A stretch of 64,000 nt of DNA from a virus, in IMG/VR virus record IMGVR_UViG_3300020477_001611, positions 1 through 64,000 of that record, one strand, 5' to 3'. Below are positions 16,676 through 24,927 of this stretch, in pieces. A program made the position numbers and the translations under genes. A model generated the notes under the pieces. That model saw only the letters and a program-made list of their open reading frames with translations. It was not told the origin of the DNA and searched no databases. The number at the start of each line of letters is the position of its first letter. The first letter of the stretch is position 1.

Positions 16676-19600
16676 TTAATCCTCAAAAGCTGCTCCAGTA
16701 TTAGTGATAACAAAGTCAATTGCAACAAATTCGATTGCCCTCGTGGGCTTCAAAAACACCTTTGCGTATAAGACATTTCTATCAATGAGGTCCGGGGTTG
16801 TGGTTGTTTCATCCAAAATCAACTTGTAATCATCCAGACCAAATCGCGCTTTCACGTCTGCCAAGAAGGGTTCTGCCTGACCGATGAACCTAGCCCACGT
16901 CTGGCGCACATTCGGCTCAAACAAGAGACCACTAGCTATTTGAGAAATTCCCTTTTTGACAAAGAGCATTAAGCGGCGAACATTAATACGATCCAGCGCA
17001 CTTCTTGTAACCTGTAGCGTCTTTTGACCAAAGATAACGATACCTTCGTTGGGGAAGGTTGCAATTGGATTAATGTTGGCCTTATAAAGGTCGTCACGGT
17101 CCTGTGCAGTAAGCTTCTTTGTAACACTGACCACGGGCAAGCCTGCAACGCCGGTTGATAAGCCTCCACGATTAAAGCCGGCCGGGGCGAACCATGGGGC
17201 GCGGACTCTATCTGTGTAAGCCATGGCCCCCAGAGCCACAACGGACGAAGGCATGTAAACCAATTTACTGCTAGCCGGGTCTCTTACCTGTACAAATGGG
17301 AAGTAAGCGCACCCATAGCTAGAATTAATTCCACGATTTTTAAGGTTTGTGATCGTGTTACTAATATCCGGGTAAGTAATGCCGTCATTGCCCTCATCGG
17401 CTGGAACGAAATCGCCCTTCAAATCAATAATGGCCAAGGCGTCTGCACGAGACTCGGCGGTCTGAATGAGATGGTATGTCAAGCTTTCGTTTGTGATGCC
17501 CGGGCAAGTTATCAAATTGTATTCAAAGAACTCAGAATCACGCGTAAGGTCAATTGATTCCTTGATTGTATTATAGGCATAATTTGTGCTTGGGGCACCG
17601 TCTAATAACTTGGTATTTCTAAATGGGTTTTGTTCCGTAATGTCTAAGCCATCGGCACCTGCAGCAAGGGGAATCGTAAACTTATTAATTGTTTTATCCA
17701 AAATCGACTTGTAATCATTGCCACTTTGGACAGAGACTGAGTCTCCTGCAACATAAGATCCAGAGGTCCAAACGAATTCATTCTTATTCGTATCTGGTTG
17801 GACGATTTCATCCATAGTGAAGACAAATTGATAATCCGTTTTGTCAGCAGAGCTTGGAGTATATAAACTACTCAAGTTTGAACTTAAAGGCCTGTTGAGA
17901 TCGATATAGTCACCATTAAAGCGCGGGTTTGTCTTTGATTTTCCAGACCAAGCACCCCAATAAGCGTTTGTATAATCCGGAACGTCGTCCTGCGACGAAC
18001 TCATACGAAGCTCATGTGCTGGGAAAAGCAGTTTAAGCCGCATTTCAGAATAATTCACGCCGTCGCTGCCCGTGGCTGTTTCTCCAAAACCAGAGCCGGT
18101 AAAAACGCTCAACATGCCCGGGCTCGTATTGCCTGCGCTTTGTTCCGCTGGCTGCCACACGCCATTGGTGGCACCGCCGCTTAAATAAAGCTTGGCGCGT
18201 AAAGCGTGGTCAAAGGCACCCGAAAGATTTGAGAGATAATTAATGTTGATGTCATAGGGCTTAATAGGACCAAAGTAGCCAAAGGGAAGGTATTCTTCAT
18301 TGGTTTGAGCACCGTCGACCGCTGCATTCATTTCGATGCGAATAAGTTTGGAACGGTTTGGCCAAGTCCCTTCAGTTGTTAAGCGTCGTGTGGTAGAATT
18401 AAAATACACATATTGATCGCCAATTTTAGCTGCAACATAATTTTCTGAATTGGGGTTAAGGTTGCAATTACTAAAGCGCTCTAAGATTATGGGCGCGGTA
18501 TCAGTATCGGTAGCATCTCGGACGAGTACATCAAAGGTCCCGTACTTATTAAATTGATCACTAGAATAGTCAACGTTGGTGATTGAAACCTTTAAATTCT
18601 TATTGGCCCAGTCGCCATAATCAAGCGCTACAAACTTAAATAATTTCTGTTGAGTAGTGTACTTATAATTAGCTTTATCAGCCACTGCGTCAAGAGTTTG
18701 CGCAAAAACCCAGCCGCTACGCGCATTGTTTCGGCTTTCTTTACCAGAGACCGTTCCGTCTTCGAAAGGAGTTTGTCGGGTGCCAAAGTTGTCTGCGGCG
18801 CTGGCCGAAGCCAGTGGTAAGATTAACCCAATGTAAGGGGCTGAAGCATCCCAATGCGACGCTGATGGCGTTGTGGAATCTCCCTGTGTGGCTCTCACGG
18901 CGCCCGGGCCTTCGTTCACGTCGGCGTCGGCGTTGCCCCGGGCCTTCTTCATCAAGAAGTTGTTAGCATAAGTCTCACCAAGCCAATAGCGCTCTCTTGA
19001 GCCCGAAGCTACGATATCTTTGTTAACCAAGGTTGGATTGGTATTAAAAACTTTGCGAGCATAATTTGAATCTGTGTCCGTCAGTGAAAACTTAATAACG
19101 CGGTTGGGGTAATCAGTATTGCTTCCCGTAATAGACACGGTAAAAGCACCATTGCTATCAGAAAAGATTAAGCGATTGGAGCCACTGGCAAAAGCATCAG
19201 TAGTACTAGCTGTCGCAGCGCTAGAGTTTGCATTACCGACAAGGCCCATGTATCCATCTTCCACGTACCAAACTGCCGTCAAAGATCCCGTAACAGAAAA
19301 ACTAGCGGTGAAGGCCGAAGAAGCACTAATTTCATTTGGCAAAACCCAAAGACCATAAGCGCTTCCGCTCCTTCCAAGCTGGGCAGCGTCGGCCGTTAAA
19401 GTGGGCGTGGCGTGTGCAGTGAGACGATTGCTGAGCACCCAGCCAGCCTCGCCGGCCGAGGTCGCATCTTTATTCTTGGAACCAAGGAGGCGCACATAGG
19501 TCAAGGGAGAAGAATTTCTCAACCAAGCTTGTGCGGCAAAGGGCCCATAAGTGGGAGACATGGTGTTCTCATTGCGCCACACATCATCGCCCTTTCCGCC

Positions 19601-19792
19601 GGCTGCCGGCTCACCAAAAATATTTATAAAATCTGCGTATGAATCAACAGTCACTGGTCGTAAGGCCGGCCCTTTGAGGGAGCGGCCGATAACCATAGGC
19701 CCTATTTCTCTTGGCTCGTTAGGCAACTGCGAATTGTCTATCTCATTAATAAAAACCCCGGGGGAAACAAATTTAAATTTTCTTATGCTCAT
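16676..19792 (-). CDS. 18: Tail sheath protein (T4 gp18-like), enlarged
   Basis: This subunit forms the contractile sheath around the tail tube. The N-terminus FVSPGVFINEIDNSQLP and GPMVIGRSLKGPALRPVTV is diagnostic for phage sheath proteins, and the C-terminal part (QVTRSALDRINVRRLMLFV, then FIGQAEPFLADVKARFGLD, ending with KPTRAIEFVAIDFVI) is the conserved core. At 1038 residues it is far longer than T4 gp18 (659). The extra length sits in the middle (about 110-700), rich in Ser, Thr and Asn, and probably forms surface-exposed domains. A box ACTATTTATA lies 31 bases before the start with GGGAGAG between, which fits a strongly expressed late gene. Confidence 0.95.
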   Translation of the reverse strand: MSIRKFKFVSPGVFINEIDNSQLPNEPREIGPMVIGRSLKGPALRPVTVDSYADFINIFGEPAAGGKGDDVWRNENTMSPTYGPFAAQAWLRNSSPLTYVRLLGSKNKDATSAGEAGWVLSNRLTAHATPTLTADAAQLGRSGSAYGLWVLPNEISASSAFTASFSVTGSLTAVWYVEDGYMGLVGNANSSAATASTTDAFASGSNRLIFSDSNGAFTVSITGSNTDYPNRVIKFSLTDTDSNYARKVFNTNPTLVNKDIVASGSRERYWLGETYANNFLMKKARGNADADVNEGPGAVRATQGDSTTPSASHWDASAPYIGLILPLASASAADNFGTRQTPFEDGTVSGKESRNNARSGWVFAQTLDAVADKANYKYTTQQKLFKFVALDYGDWANKNLKVSITNVDYSSDQFNKYGTFDVLVRDATDTDTAPIILERFSNCNLNPNSENYVAAKIGDQYVYFNSTTRRLTTEGTWPNRSKLIRIEMNAAVDGAQTNEEYLPFGYFGPIKPYDININYLSNLSGAFDHALRAKLYLSGGATNGVWQPAEQSAGNTSPGMLSVFTGSGFGETATGSDGVNYSEMRLKLLFPAHELRMSSSQDDVPDYTNAYWGAWSGKSKTNPRFNGDYIDLNRPLSSNLSSLYTPSSADKTDYQFVFTMDEIVQPDTNKNEFVWTSGSYVAGDSVSVQSGNDYKSILDKTINKFTIPLAAGADGLDITEQNPFRNTKLLDGAPSTNYAYNTIKESIDLTRDSEFFEYNLITCPGITNESLTYHLIQTAESRADALAIIDLKGDFVPADEGNDGITYPDISNTITNLKNRGINSSYGCAYFPFVQVRDPASSKLVYMPSSVVALGAMAYTDRVRAPWFAPAGFNRGGLSTGVAGLPVVSVTKKLTAQDRDDLYKANINPIATFPNEGIVIFGQKTLQVTRSALDRINVRRLMLFVKKGISQIASGLLFEPNVRQTWARFIGQAEPFLADVKARFGLDDYKLILDETTTTPDLIDRNVLYAKVFLKPTRAIEFVAIDFVITNTGAAFED

Positions 19793-19823
19793 TTAGAACT
19801 CTCCCAAAAACACTTTCTCTATG

Positions 19824-19833
19824 TATAAATAGT
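19824..19833 (-). promoter_or_regulatory. Candidate late promoter box of the sheath gene
   Basis: Minus strand ACTATTTATA, ending 31 bases before the sheath ATG, in the 61-base gap after the gp15-like gene. An AT-rich inverted repeat (GTTTTTGA, loop CCTT, TCAAAAAC) lies just upstream at 19832-19851. Same box as before the gp13-like and repeat-protein genes. Confidence 0.5.
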
Positions 19834-19853
19834 TTTTGAAAGGTCAAAAACCT

Positions 19854-20837
19854 CTAGGGTCGATATGGATCTTTTTCTTCTCGATTAACAATGCCATATT
19901 CATTTATGTCGCCCAATATTACGCGTTCGCGAGGAAATTTAATTTCTACAGCGTTTTCGTACTTGGCAACTTTTGGGCCAGCTTGGCTATCAGGGGCGCC
20001 CATGAGATAACCCAAGACATTAATTGATAAAGTAGATTCATAAACTCTTTCATTGTTCGCCATGGTCGCGATATTGTTTCTTATGCCATACTGCGGACTA
20101 ATAAAAGCCTCGTATTCATGCCCATCCGAACTTATTATAAATTGATTGATATTATTACTATAAACTAAAAAAGGCGAAAGTATTTCATTCATCTGCTGTT
20201 GATACTCTGCGCGTAGGCGAATGTTATAGGTGATATCATGATATATAGGGAGCGGCACCACTGAATATTCATAAACAACTTTTTCATTTTTATACTTAAA
20301 GGTATCCTGTTTAAATAACCTTAGTGCATTTGCATTTGCAAAATTTCTTGTTTTCGACTGTTTTATTTTTTTTGATAAAACAAAAGCAGTTCCATCCTCA
20401 CTTTTAAATATTTGTGCGGGAATGGGGCGCTTATTGGATGGAGTTTTAGCCACGGTTGTTCTTTCAATCGAAACCAACGGAAATATCAAAGCTTCAGATT
20501 TCTGAGATCTTAAGTCTTTGTCATTTTTCACTTGAAAAGCACGCTCTGTCATCCACATGATAGGAACGGTTTTCCAGCCTTTATTAGTGGTTGCCTCTGG
20601 CGTCACCTTATTTTTAACCCATTCGTAAAGAGCCTTGTCAATGGTCTCAAAAGTGGAGGGCACAAGAACATCATAGCGAGGTGTATGAATAAATTTTATC
20701 AACTCTTCCTTGCTGGAACATGGATAATAGCTCATCCCGACTTTGTGAAAGTTTCGACACTTAAGGCGCTGGGCTTCATAGAGCGCAGACCTTTTGTTGT
20801 TAAAGGCATAATTTTTCAGTATATTATTACTGGCCAT
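19854..20837 (-). CDS. 15: Tail completion / sheath-stabiliser protein, T4 gp15-like
   Basis: In T4, gp15 (and the related gp3) caps the tail and joins it to the neck. This 327-residue protein shows TVPIMWMTERAFQVKND, LIFPLVSIERTTVAKTP, PLPIYHDITYNIRLRAEYQQQ and EILSPFLVYS in that order, the pattern of the gp15/gp3 family (PVxYxxxERAF, then an interface helix and strand). It lies between the gp14-like neck gene and the sheath gene, as gene 15 does in T4 order. I place the start at the ATG at 20837 (MASNNIL), preceded by GAGAGGGAAAATTT. The open frame extends 12 codons further, overlapping the preceding gene more. Confidence 0.72.
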   Translation of the reverse strand: MASNNILKNYAFNNKRSALYEAQRLKCRNFHKVGMSYYPCSSKEELIKFIHTPRYDVLVPSTFETIDKALYEWVKNKVTPEATTNKGWKTVPIMWMTERAFQVKNDKDLRSQKSEALIFPLVSIERTTVAKTPSNKRPIPAQIFKSEDGTAFVLSKKIKQSKTRNFANANALRLFKQDTFKYKNEKVVYEYSVVPLPIYHDITYNIRLRAEYQQQMNEILSPFLVYSNNINQFIISSDGHEYEAFISPQYGIRNNIATMANNERVYESTLSINVLGYLMGAPDSQAGPKVAKYENAVEIKFPRERVILGDINEYGIVNREEKDPYRP

Positions 20838-21315
20838 CAAATTTTCCCTCTCTTGCCATAATGCAAGTAGCACTTATTTCAAAACTACTATCAGGATCAT
20901 CAAAAAGAAGCTTTCCTTCATCCAAAGCTACAATTTCAAAAAACAAATCACCATATTTAACAAAATCGCCAACCCTCACATATAAATTTTGATCTTCGGT
21001 TAGTCGGCGTCGATGGAAATTTACTGTTATAGAAGGCCTTCGATCAATTCCATAGGGTGTATACTCGGTCCTAGATCCATTCCACTTCACGCGTGCATAT
21101 ACCCGAATTGGATTGTCGTAGGTTTTGTTAATGGCCTCCCCATACAATTCATGGTAATCAGTTTTTTCTATGCTTATTGGGAAATATAAGATTTGCTGTC
21201 CTACAACCCTTTCTAAGACCTCGTCGTTTATTTGCTTAACAAAATTCTTTTCTTTATCACCAGTGAAAAGAGGGGGCGGTGGATTATCTAATCTTTTCCA
21301 TCTATCATCTGCCAT
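20827..21315 (-). CDS. 14: Neck protein, T4 gp14-like
   Basis: The 162-residue protein carries FVKQINDEVLERVVGQQILYF, TDYHELYGEAINKTYDNPIR, VNFHRRRL and VGDFVKYGDLFFEIV. This resembles the gp14 neck family, where a strand-rich domain follows a helix with a GxxIxYxP segment. In T4, gp13 and gp14 close the head and connect the tail. It lies directly after the gp13-like gene (4-base gap) and before the gp15-like gene, in T4 order. It is shorter than T4 gp14 (256 residues), so the call leans on order as well as pattern. Confidence 0.65.
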   Translation of the reverse strand: MADDRWKRLDNPPPPLFTGDKEKNFVKQINDEVLERVVGQQILYFPISIEKTDYHELYGEAINKTYDNPIRVYARVKWNGSRTEYTPYGIDRRPSITVNFHRRRLTEDQNLYVRVGDFVKYGDLFFEIVALDEGKLLFDDPDSSFEISATCIMAREGKFDGQ

Positions 21316-21319
21316 TCAT

Positions 21320-22615
21320 TTATCCCACAAAGACCGGAACAGGCACTTGCTTTAAAGTCTCTGCCACATCCTTATTAAGCTTGGCATCCCTTTCAGCCAA
21401 CTTGGCATATGTTAACTCATCCAAGATTTTAATAAGCTCATCACGAAGAGCGCTTTGTTCTGCTTTGGCCTGACTCAACAAATCTGCCGCATTTAAATTA
21501 ACATTGCCACCGGGCAATGGGATGGTATTGCCTAGTTTACCGCGTATTTGGCCCAACATCTCTTTCGACAGCGCCAGTGCATATCGGCGTATCCACTGTT
21601 TTCCTATTGAATTTATATTAGCAAAGGGAATATTGGCAAAGGGTAGTGTGTTCATATTATTAATGCCTTCTGCCCCTTCGCGCTTATCACTGTATTCTTC
21701 CCATGAATCTTTTTGCACTGTAAAAGTAAACCAAAACTTTTCTGGTGAAGACTGAATGGGCTCGGGAAATAGTCTTAGTTTGTTATTATGTATCTCATAT
21801 GAATAGTTTGACACTCTAGTCCTAATTGAATCTTCATACATTATAGCTTGTAATTTATTTTGCCACGTTGGGATGACCTCAAATTGAGAATCATCAGAAT
21901 ATTGTCCATAAGTTGACATATTTCCAATAACGTTTAAACCTCCGTAATAAGCAAAGAATCGCCACATAGAGCGAGGCGTCCTGTAAAACACCTCTCTAAT
22001 CGTAATTTTATTATTGCCAACAACATCTCCTGAGCCGGTTAAGCCGTCAACTAATTCACCGGATGCCACGCTTTGTGAAACAATACTTTGCAAATCATAG
22101 TCTTGAATGCTTGCTGTGGTTGAAAAAGACGCCGAATAAACATTTAAATCGCCGTTGAGATCAGCCTGAGTGGCGATGCCCGATGCTGCTCGTTGAGCAT
22201 ATTGAAACGTGTAACGAGGGAATCTTAAAGAAACATCTGAGCCACTTAAAGCATGGCCGCTCGTTATTTGACCATCTTGGTCAAAACTTGCCGTTGTGTT
22301 GCCTAATAAATCCCCCAATGAATTCTTTGCCTGATGGACATTGACAATATAAGAATACTCCAAACATGCCTCTTCATAGGCGGCGTACACATTATATTCA
22401 GTAATTTCGATATCAAGAACATCACCACCCAGCTTTTTATACACGTATCCAACTTGATCGGAGGCCCCCGAGATAAAGCTAGTATTACCAGCCAAACTCA
22501 TATAAATTCCCACCGGAAGAGGATTGGTTGTCGAATTAACATTTGATGTAGTTCCAGTAATGGGCAATATAGATTTATTACTTGTGCTAGCTGGTGTTAA
22601 AGTTGGAAGAGCCAT
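21320..22615 (-). CDS. 13: Neck protein, T4 gp13-like
   Basis: In T4, gp13 joins the portal vertex to gp14 and the tail. The signature here is YVYKKLGGDVLDIEITEYNV, then an acidic helix (YAAYEEACLEYSYIV) near residues 60-95. Near the C-terminus IGKQWIRRYALALSKEMLGQ, IRGKLGNTIPLPGG and VNLNAADLLSQA follow, which match the gp13 family of T4-like phages. The 431 residues exceed T4 gp13 (309), with a Ser/Thr-rich insertion around 110-205 and a Lys-rich coiled end. A terminator and a box ACTATTTATA lie directly upstream, so the gene probably starts a transcript that runs through the tail genes. TAGGAGATAAGTAT precedes the ATG. Confidence 0.8.
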   Translation of the reverse strand: MALPTLTPASTSNKSILPITGTTSNVNSTTNPLPVGIYMSLAGNTSFISGASDQVGYVYKKLGGDVLDIEITEYNVYAAYEEACLEYSYIVNVHQAKNSLGDLLGNTTASFDQDGQITSGHALSGSDVSLRFPRYTFQYAQRAASGIATQADLNGDLNVYSASFSTTASIQDYDLQSIVSQSVASGELVDGLTGSGDVVGNNKITIREVFYRTPRSMWRFFAYYGGLNVIGNMSTYGQYSDDSQFEVIPTWQNKLQAIMYEDSIRTRVSNYSYEIHNNKLRLFPEPIQSSPEKFWFTFTVQKDSWEEYSDKREGAEGINNMNTLPFANIPFANINSIGKQWIRRYALALSKEMLGQIRGKLGNTIPLPGGNVNLNAADLLSQAKAEQSALRDELIKILDELTYAKLAERDAKLNKDVAETLKQVPVPVFVG

Positions 22616-22634
22616 ATACTTATCTCCTAATCAC

Positions 22635-22644
22635 TATAAATAGT
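22635..22644 (-). promoter_or_regulatory. Candidate late promoter box of the gp13-like gene
   Basis: Minus strand ACTATTTATA, 19 bases before the ATG and shortly after the hairpin terminator at 22656-22688. A promoter is needed here if the terminator works, which supports the box as its core element. If it acts as a -10, the leader would be about 11 bases and include TAGGAGA. Confidence 0.6.
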
Positions 22645-22655
22645 TATATAATGAA

Positions 22656-22688
22656 AGAACCCCCTTGCCATTTTAGCAAAGAGGTTCT
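22656..22688 (-). terminator. Intrinsic terminator after the Lys/Ala/Pro repeat gene
   Basis: On the minus strand AGAACCTCTTTGC pairs with GCAAGGGGGTTCT over 13 positions, including two G-U pairs, around a 7-base loop, followed by TTCATTATATAA. The pairing is complete only for minus-strand RNA, which shows its direction. Confidence 0.7.
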
Positions 22689-22708
22689 ATAGGTATCTTT
22701 TTATTTAT

Positions 22709-22927
22709 TTACTTTTTTGTTTTTGGCTTGTGAGAGGGCGCCCTTGCATAAGATTTTGCTTTAGGCGCAGCTTTAGGCGCAGCTTTCGGTGCTGCTTTCG
22801 GTGCTGCTTTCGGTGCTGCTTTAAGCACCGGAGTTTCTTTAGGTGTGGCCTTTGATTCCGAAGCCTTTGGCGCCGCGGCGGCCTTCTTCTTAGCCGCCAA
22901 CCACATTTTCTTCTTTTTCTTACCCAT
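22709..22927 (-). CDS. Basic Lys/Ala/Pro repeat protein (72 residues)
   Basis: The protein begins MGKKKKKMWLAAKKKAAAA and then carries five KAAP units, ending in a Lys-rich tail. No acidic residue occurs in the last 35 positions. The composition resembles the tail of histone H1 or bacterial histone-like proteins, so DNA or RNA contact in the head is possible, but no function is established. It lies right after the major capsid gene but is separated from it by a strong terminator, and it has its own promoter box and GGGGAG site. It is followed by another terminator, so it forms a single-gene transcript. The repeat count could vary between relatives by slippage. Confidence 0.75.
   Translation of the reverse strand: MGKKKKKMWLAAKKKAAAAPKASESKATPKETPVLKAAPKAAPKAAPKAAPKAAPKAKSYARAPSHKPKTKK
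22758..22829 (-). repeat. Six 12-base tandem units coding for KAAP
   Basis: Two gctttaggcgca units (22758-22781), three gctttcggtgct units (22782-22817) and a diverged sixth, as read on the plus strand. The two unit types differ at synonymous positions, suggesting separate rounds of duplication within the gene. Confidence 0.9.
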
Positions 22928-22945
22928 AATAAGTCTCCCCTTTAA

Positions 22946-22955
22946 TATAAATAGT
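22946..22955 (-). promoter_or_regulatory. Candidate late promoter box of the Lys/Ala/Pro repeat gene
   Basis: Minus strand ACTATTTATA, 18 bases before the ATG, lying just after the T tract of the terminator that follows the capsid gene. Its position between a strong terminator and the next start codon is the best evidence that the box is a promoter element. Confidence 0.62.
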
Positions 22956-22958
22956 TCT

Positions 22959-22993
22959 CCATAAAAGAAAACCCCCGCTCCGAAGAGCGGGGG
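22959..22993 (-). terminator. Intrinsic terminator after the major capsid gene
   Basis: Minus strand CCCCCGCTC, loop TTCG, GAGCGGGGG, then TTTTCTTTTAT. A perfect 9-base-pair GC-rich stem with a stable UUCG-type loop and a T-rich tail, 37 bases after the capsid stop codon. Confidence 0.9.
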
Positions 22994-23029
22994 CCGGAAT
23001 ATAATTCCTAGATGATTAGATCACCTGAC

Positions 23030-24898
23030 TTAGCCGCCAGACTCACCATTCAGTCCGCGCACGACAACAACGCCGTACATATCAGGACGGACCATCTTCT
23101 TGGCGTAACGAGTCAGCACACCCTTGCGAGGCGTGAAGTCTTCGACACCGAAGATGGTGGGCGTGACCTGCAGCGGAACATAAGGAGCGTACACATAGCC
23201 ACTTTCAAGGAAGCTATTGCCCTTACGGCCACACAGGACCAAGTTTCTCGGGAAGTAGGGGTCAATATAGACATCCCACTTCTTCGAAATGTTACCCACT
23301 TTGACAGCACCAGCCATGCCATTATCATCAACCGAGACCTGAGCACGGAACCCAGCGGTGAATTCCAGAATGCTAGCAACCTCGGGTGAAGTCACGATAA
23401 AGTTGGCGCCGCCGCGAAGCGTCTTACGGTGAATGCGGGCCGACACGTCATTGATCGTCTCAATGAGAGTCTCGTACCATTCACTAACCGTTCCGGTGAA
23501 GTCCGGAGCAAGGGCCGAAGCACCAATTTCCGCACCAGTTTCACGATTAACGAACAGACCCGGCGATCGGGACCAGTAAAGAACACCACCAGTAGCACCC
23601 TTGACCAGATCGTTAACGATTTCACGATCGATCTCAAGTGCAACCTGCTCAGACAGAATGCCCGTCAACTCAACTTCAGCGTCGAGATTGTGGTAAGCAT
23701 TCAAGTCCTGACCAAGCTCTGGCGACCACTTAGCCTTAAGCTTCTTGGTCGTTGCGGTAACAGCCACGGAATCAACTTTGATGTCGATCTCGGGAATGTC
23801 ATTACGCTGATCGGCCCACGCTGGCGTTGCAGCCAACGTACCTTCCAATAAGAACTGCGAGCCGACGACCGCGCCCGGAACACCGGTAACGGTGCCATAG
23901 GAATCATCAGTGGCAAAGACAAAGTTGTCGTTCCACGTTCCAGTCACGGAAGTTGCAAGTGCTTGGATCACATTGGCACGCGACCAAGAACCATCGGTCA
24001 TCGAGGCCGTTGATTGGTACACGAGCATGATTGTCTCACGATCACTTTCTGCACCAGTAAGATCCGATAAGCGCCTAGTTAAACGACGAACCTGCGTTCC
24101 GCAGATACCGTTTTCACTAGATGACACCTTAGCCAAGGTGCCGGCTGCAACTTCGGAGCCAATACCAGAAGCCGCACCGGAAAGCGTAATCGAGATAAAG
24201 TTATCTTCATCAAGATTGCTAAAGGTGGACATCGGTGTGGTAACACACATCAAAGCCGACCCAGAAACATCCGGGTCATATTGAAGCAACTGCTGCCATC
24301 GAGTCTGGCTGGCCGAATCAGCAGGACTGTTCGTTGTAACCATCTCATCACTTGTACCCGAAGCCCAAAGGGTGAGGGTAGCATCTTCTGCTTTCTGCTG
24401 AGTAGACGAATAACCTTGATTTAAGCTGTAAAAAGAAAGCTCGTCAAAATCGACGGCGTCTTGAACAGTAAGGCTAACACCACCCGTAATCTGCGAGCCG
24501 ACCGCATCGCCGCCATACAGCGAACTATCCTTGGGGTAGCCACCAGCACTATCAGCAGTGCCGAAGGTGAAGTCCAAGAAGAAGATGAGGCCCGAGGGCA
24601 AGCTCATCGGCTGGACGCTAACAAGATCATTAGCGATCAGGCCACCGAAAACACGACGCACGATCGGGAATGCAACTGCTGCAAAACCCTGAACGTCGCC
24701 AGCGGCCATCGTTGAAGCTTCACGAAGAAGCTCTTTGGCTTGGTTCTCTAAAAGAACGGCCATGTTGTTTTTATGACGATCATCTCCCAGTCCTTCTAAA
24801 AGGCCAGTGGACTCCCACTTATTAAGTAGGGCCGCACCTTCCTTCTGGAGATCACGAGAAACAATGTTTTCTGTCAATCTTTCAATAATTGTAGACAT
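23030..24898 (-). CDS. 23: Major capsid protein (T4 gp23-like)
   Basis: This subunit builds the hexamers of the head. The segment DVQGFAAVAFPIVRRVFGGL followed by IANDLVSVQPMSLPSGLIF is diagnostic of gp23 in T4-like phages, and VDPYFPRNLVLCGRKG-type sequence near the end agrees. At 622 residues it is longer than T4 gp23 (521), with the extra length in the middle (insertion domain region). The N-terminal part is probably removed by the prohead protease: Leu/Ile-x-Glu sites lie at residues 8-10, 33-35 and 49-51 (LLE before NQAKELL). GGAGGAAAAAC precedes the start. It follows the scaffold gene and ends at a strong terminator, consistent with high expression. Confidence 0.97.
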   Translation of the reverse strand: MSTIIERLTENIVSRDLQKEGAALLNKWESTGLLEGLGDDRHKNNMAVLLENQAKELLREASTMAAGDVQGFAAVAFPIVRRVFGGLIANDLVSVQPMSLPSGLIFFLDFTFGTADSAGGYPKDSSLYGGDAVGSQITGGVSLTVQDAVDFDELSFYSLNQGYSSTQQKAEDATLTLWASGTSDEMVTTNSPADSASQTRWQQLLQYDPDVSGSALMCVTTPMSTFSNLDEDNFISITLSGAASGIGSEVAAGTLAKVSSSENGICGTQVRRLTRRLSDLTGAESDRETIMLVYQSTASMTDGSWSRANVIQALATSVTGTWNDNFVFATDDSYGTVTGVPGAVVGSQFLLEGTLAATPAWADQRNDIPEIDIKVDSVAVTATTKKLKAKWSPELGQDLNAYHNLDAEVELTGILSEQVALEIDREIVNDLVKGATGGVLYWSRSPGLFVNRETGAEIGASALAPDFTGTVSEWYETLIETINDVSARIHRKTLRGGANFIVTSPEVASILEFTAGFRAQVSVDDNGMAGAVKVGNISKKWDVYIDPYFPRNLVLCGRKGNSFLESGYVYAPYVPLQVTPTIFGVEDFTPRKGVLTRYAKKMVRPDMYGVVVVRGLNGESGG

Positions 24899-24927
24899 AA
24901 TTGTTTTTCCTCCATGTTAAAATAATG

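Noticed and set aside
19824-22953. TATAAATA on the plus strand as normal T4 late promoters directed to the right
   Set aside because: No supported gene lies on the plus strand, and each copy stands at a fixed short distance before a minus-strand start. A sense-direction function of the reverse complement is more likely.
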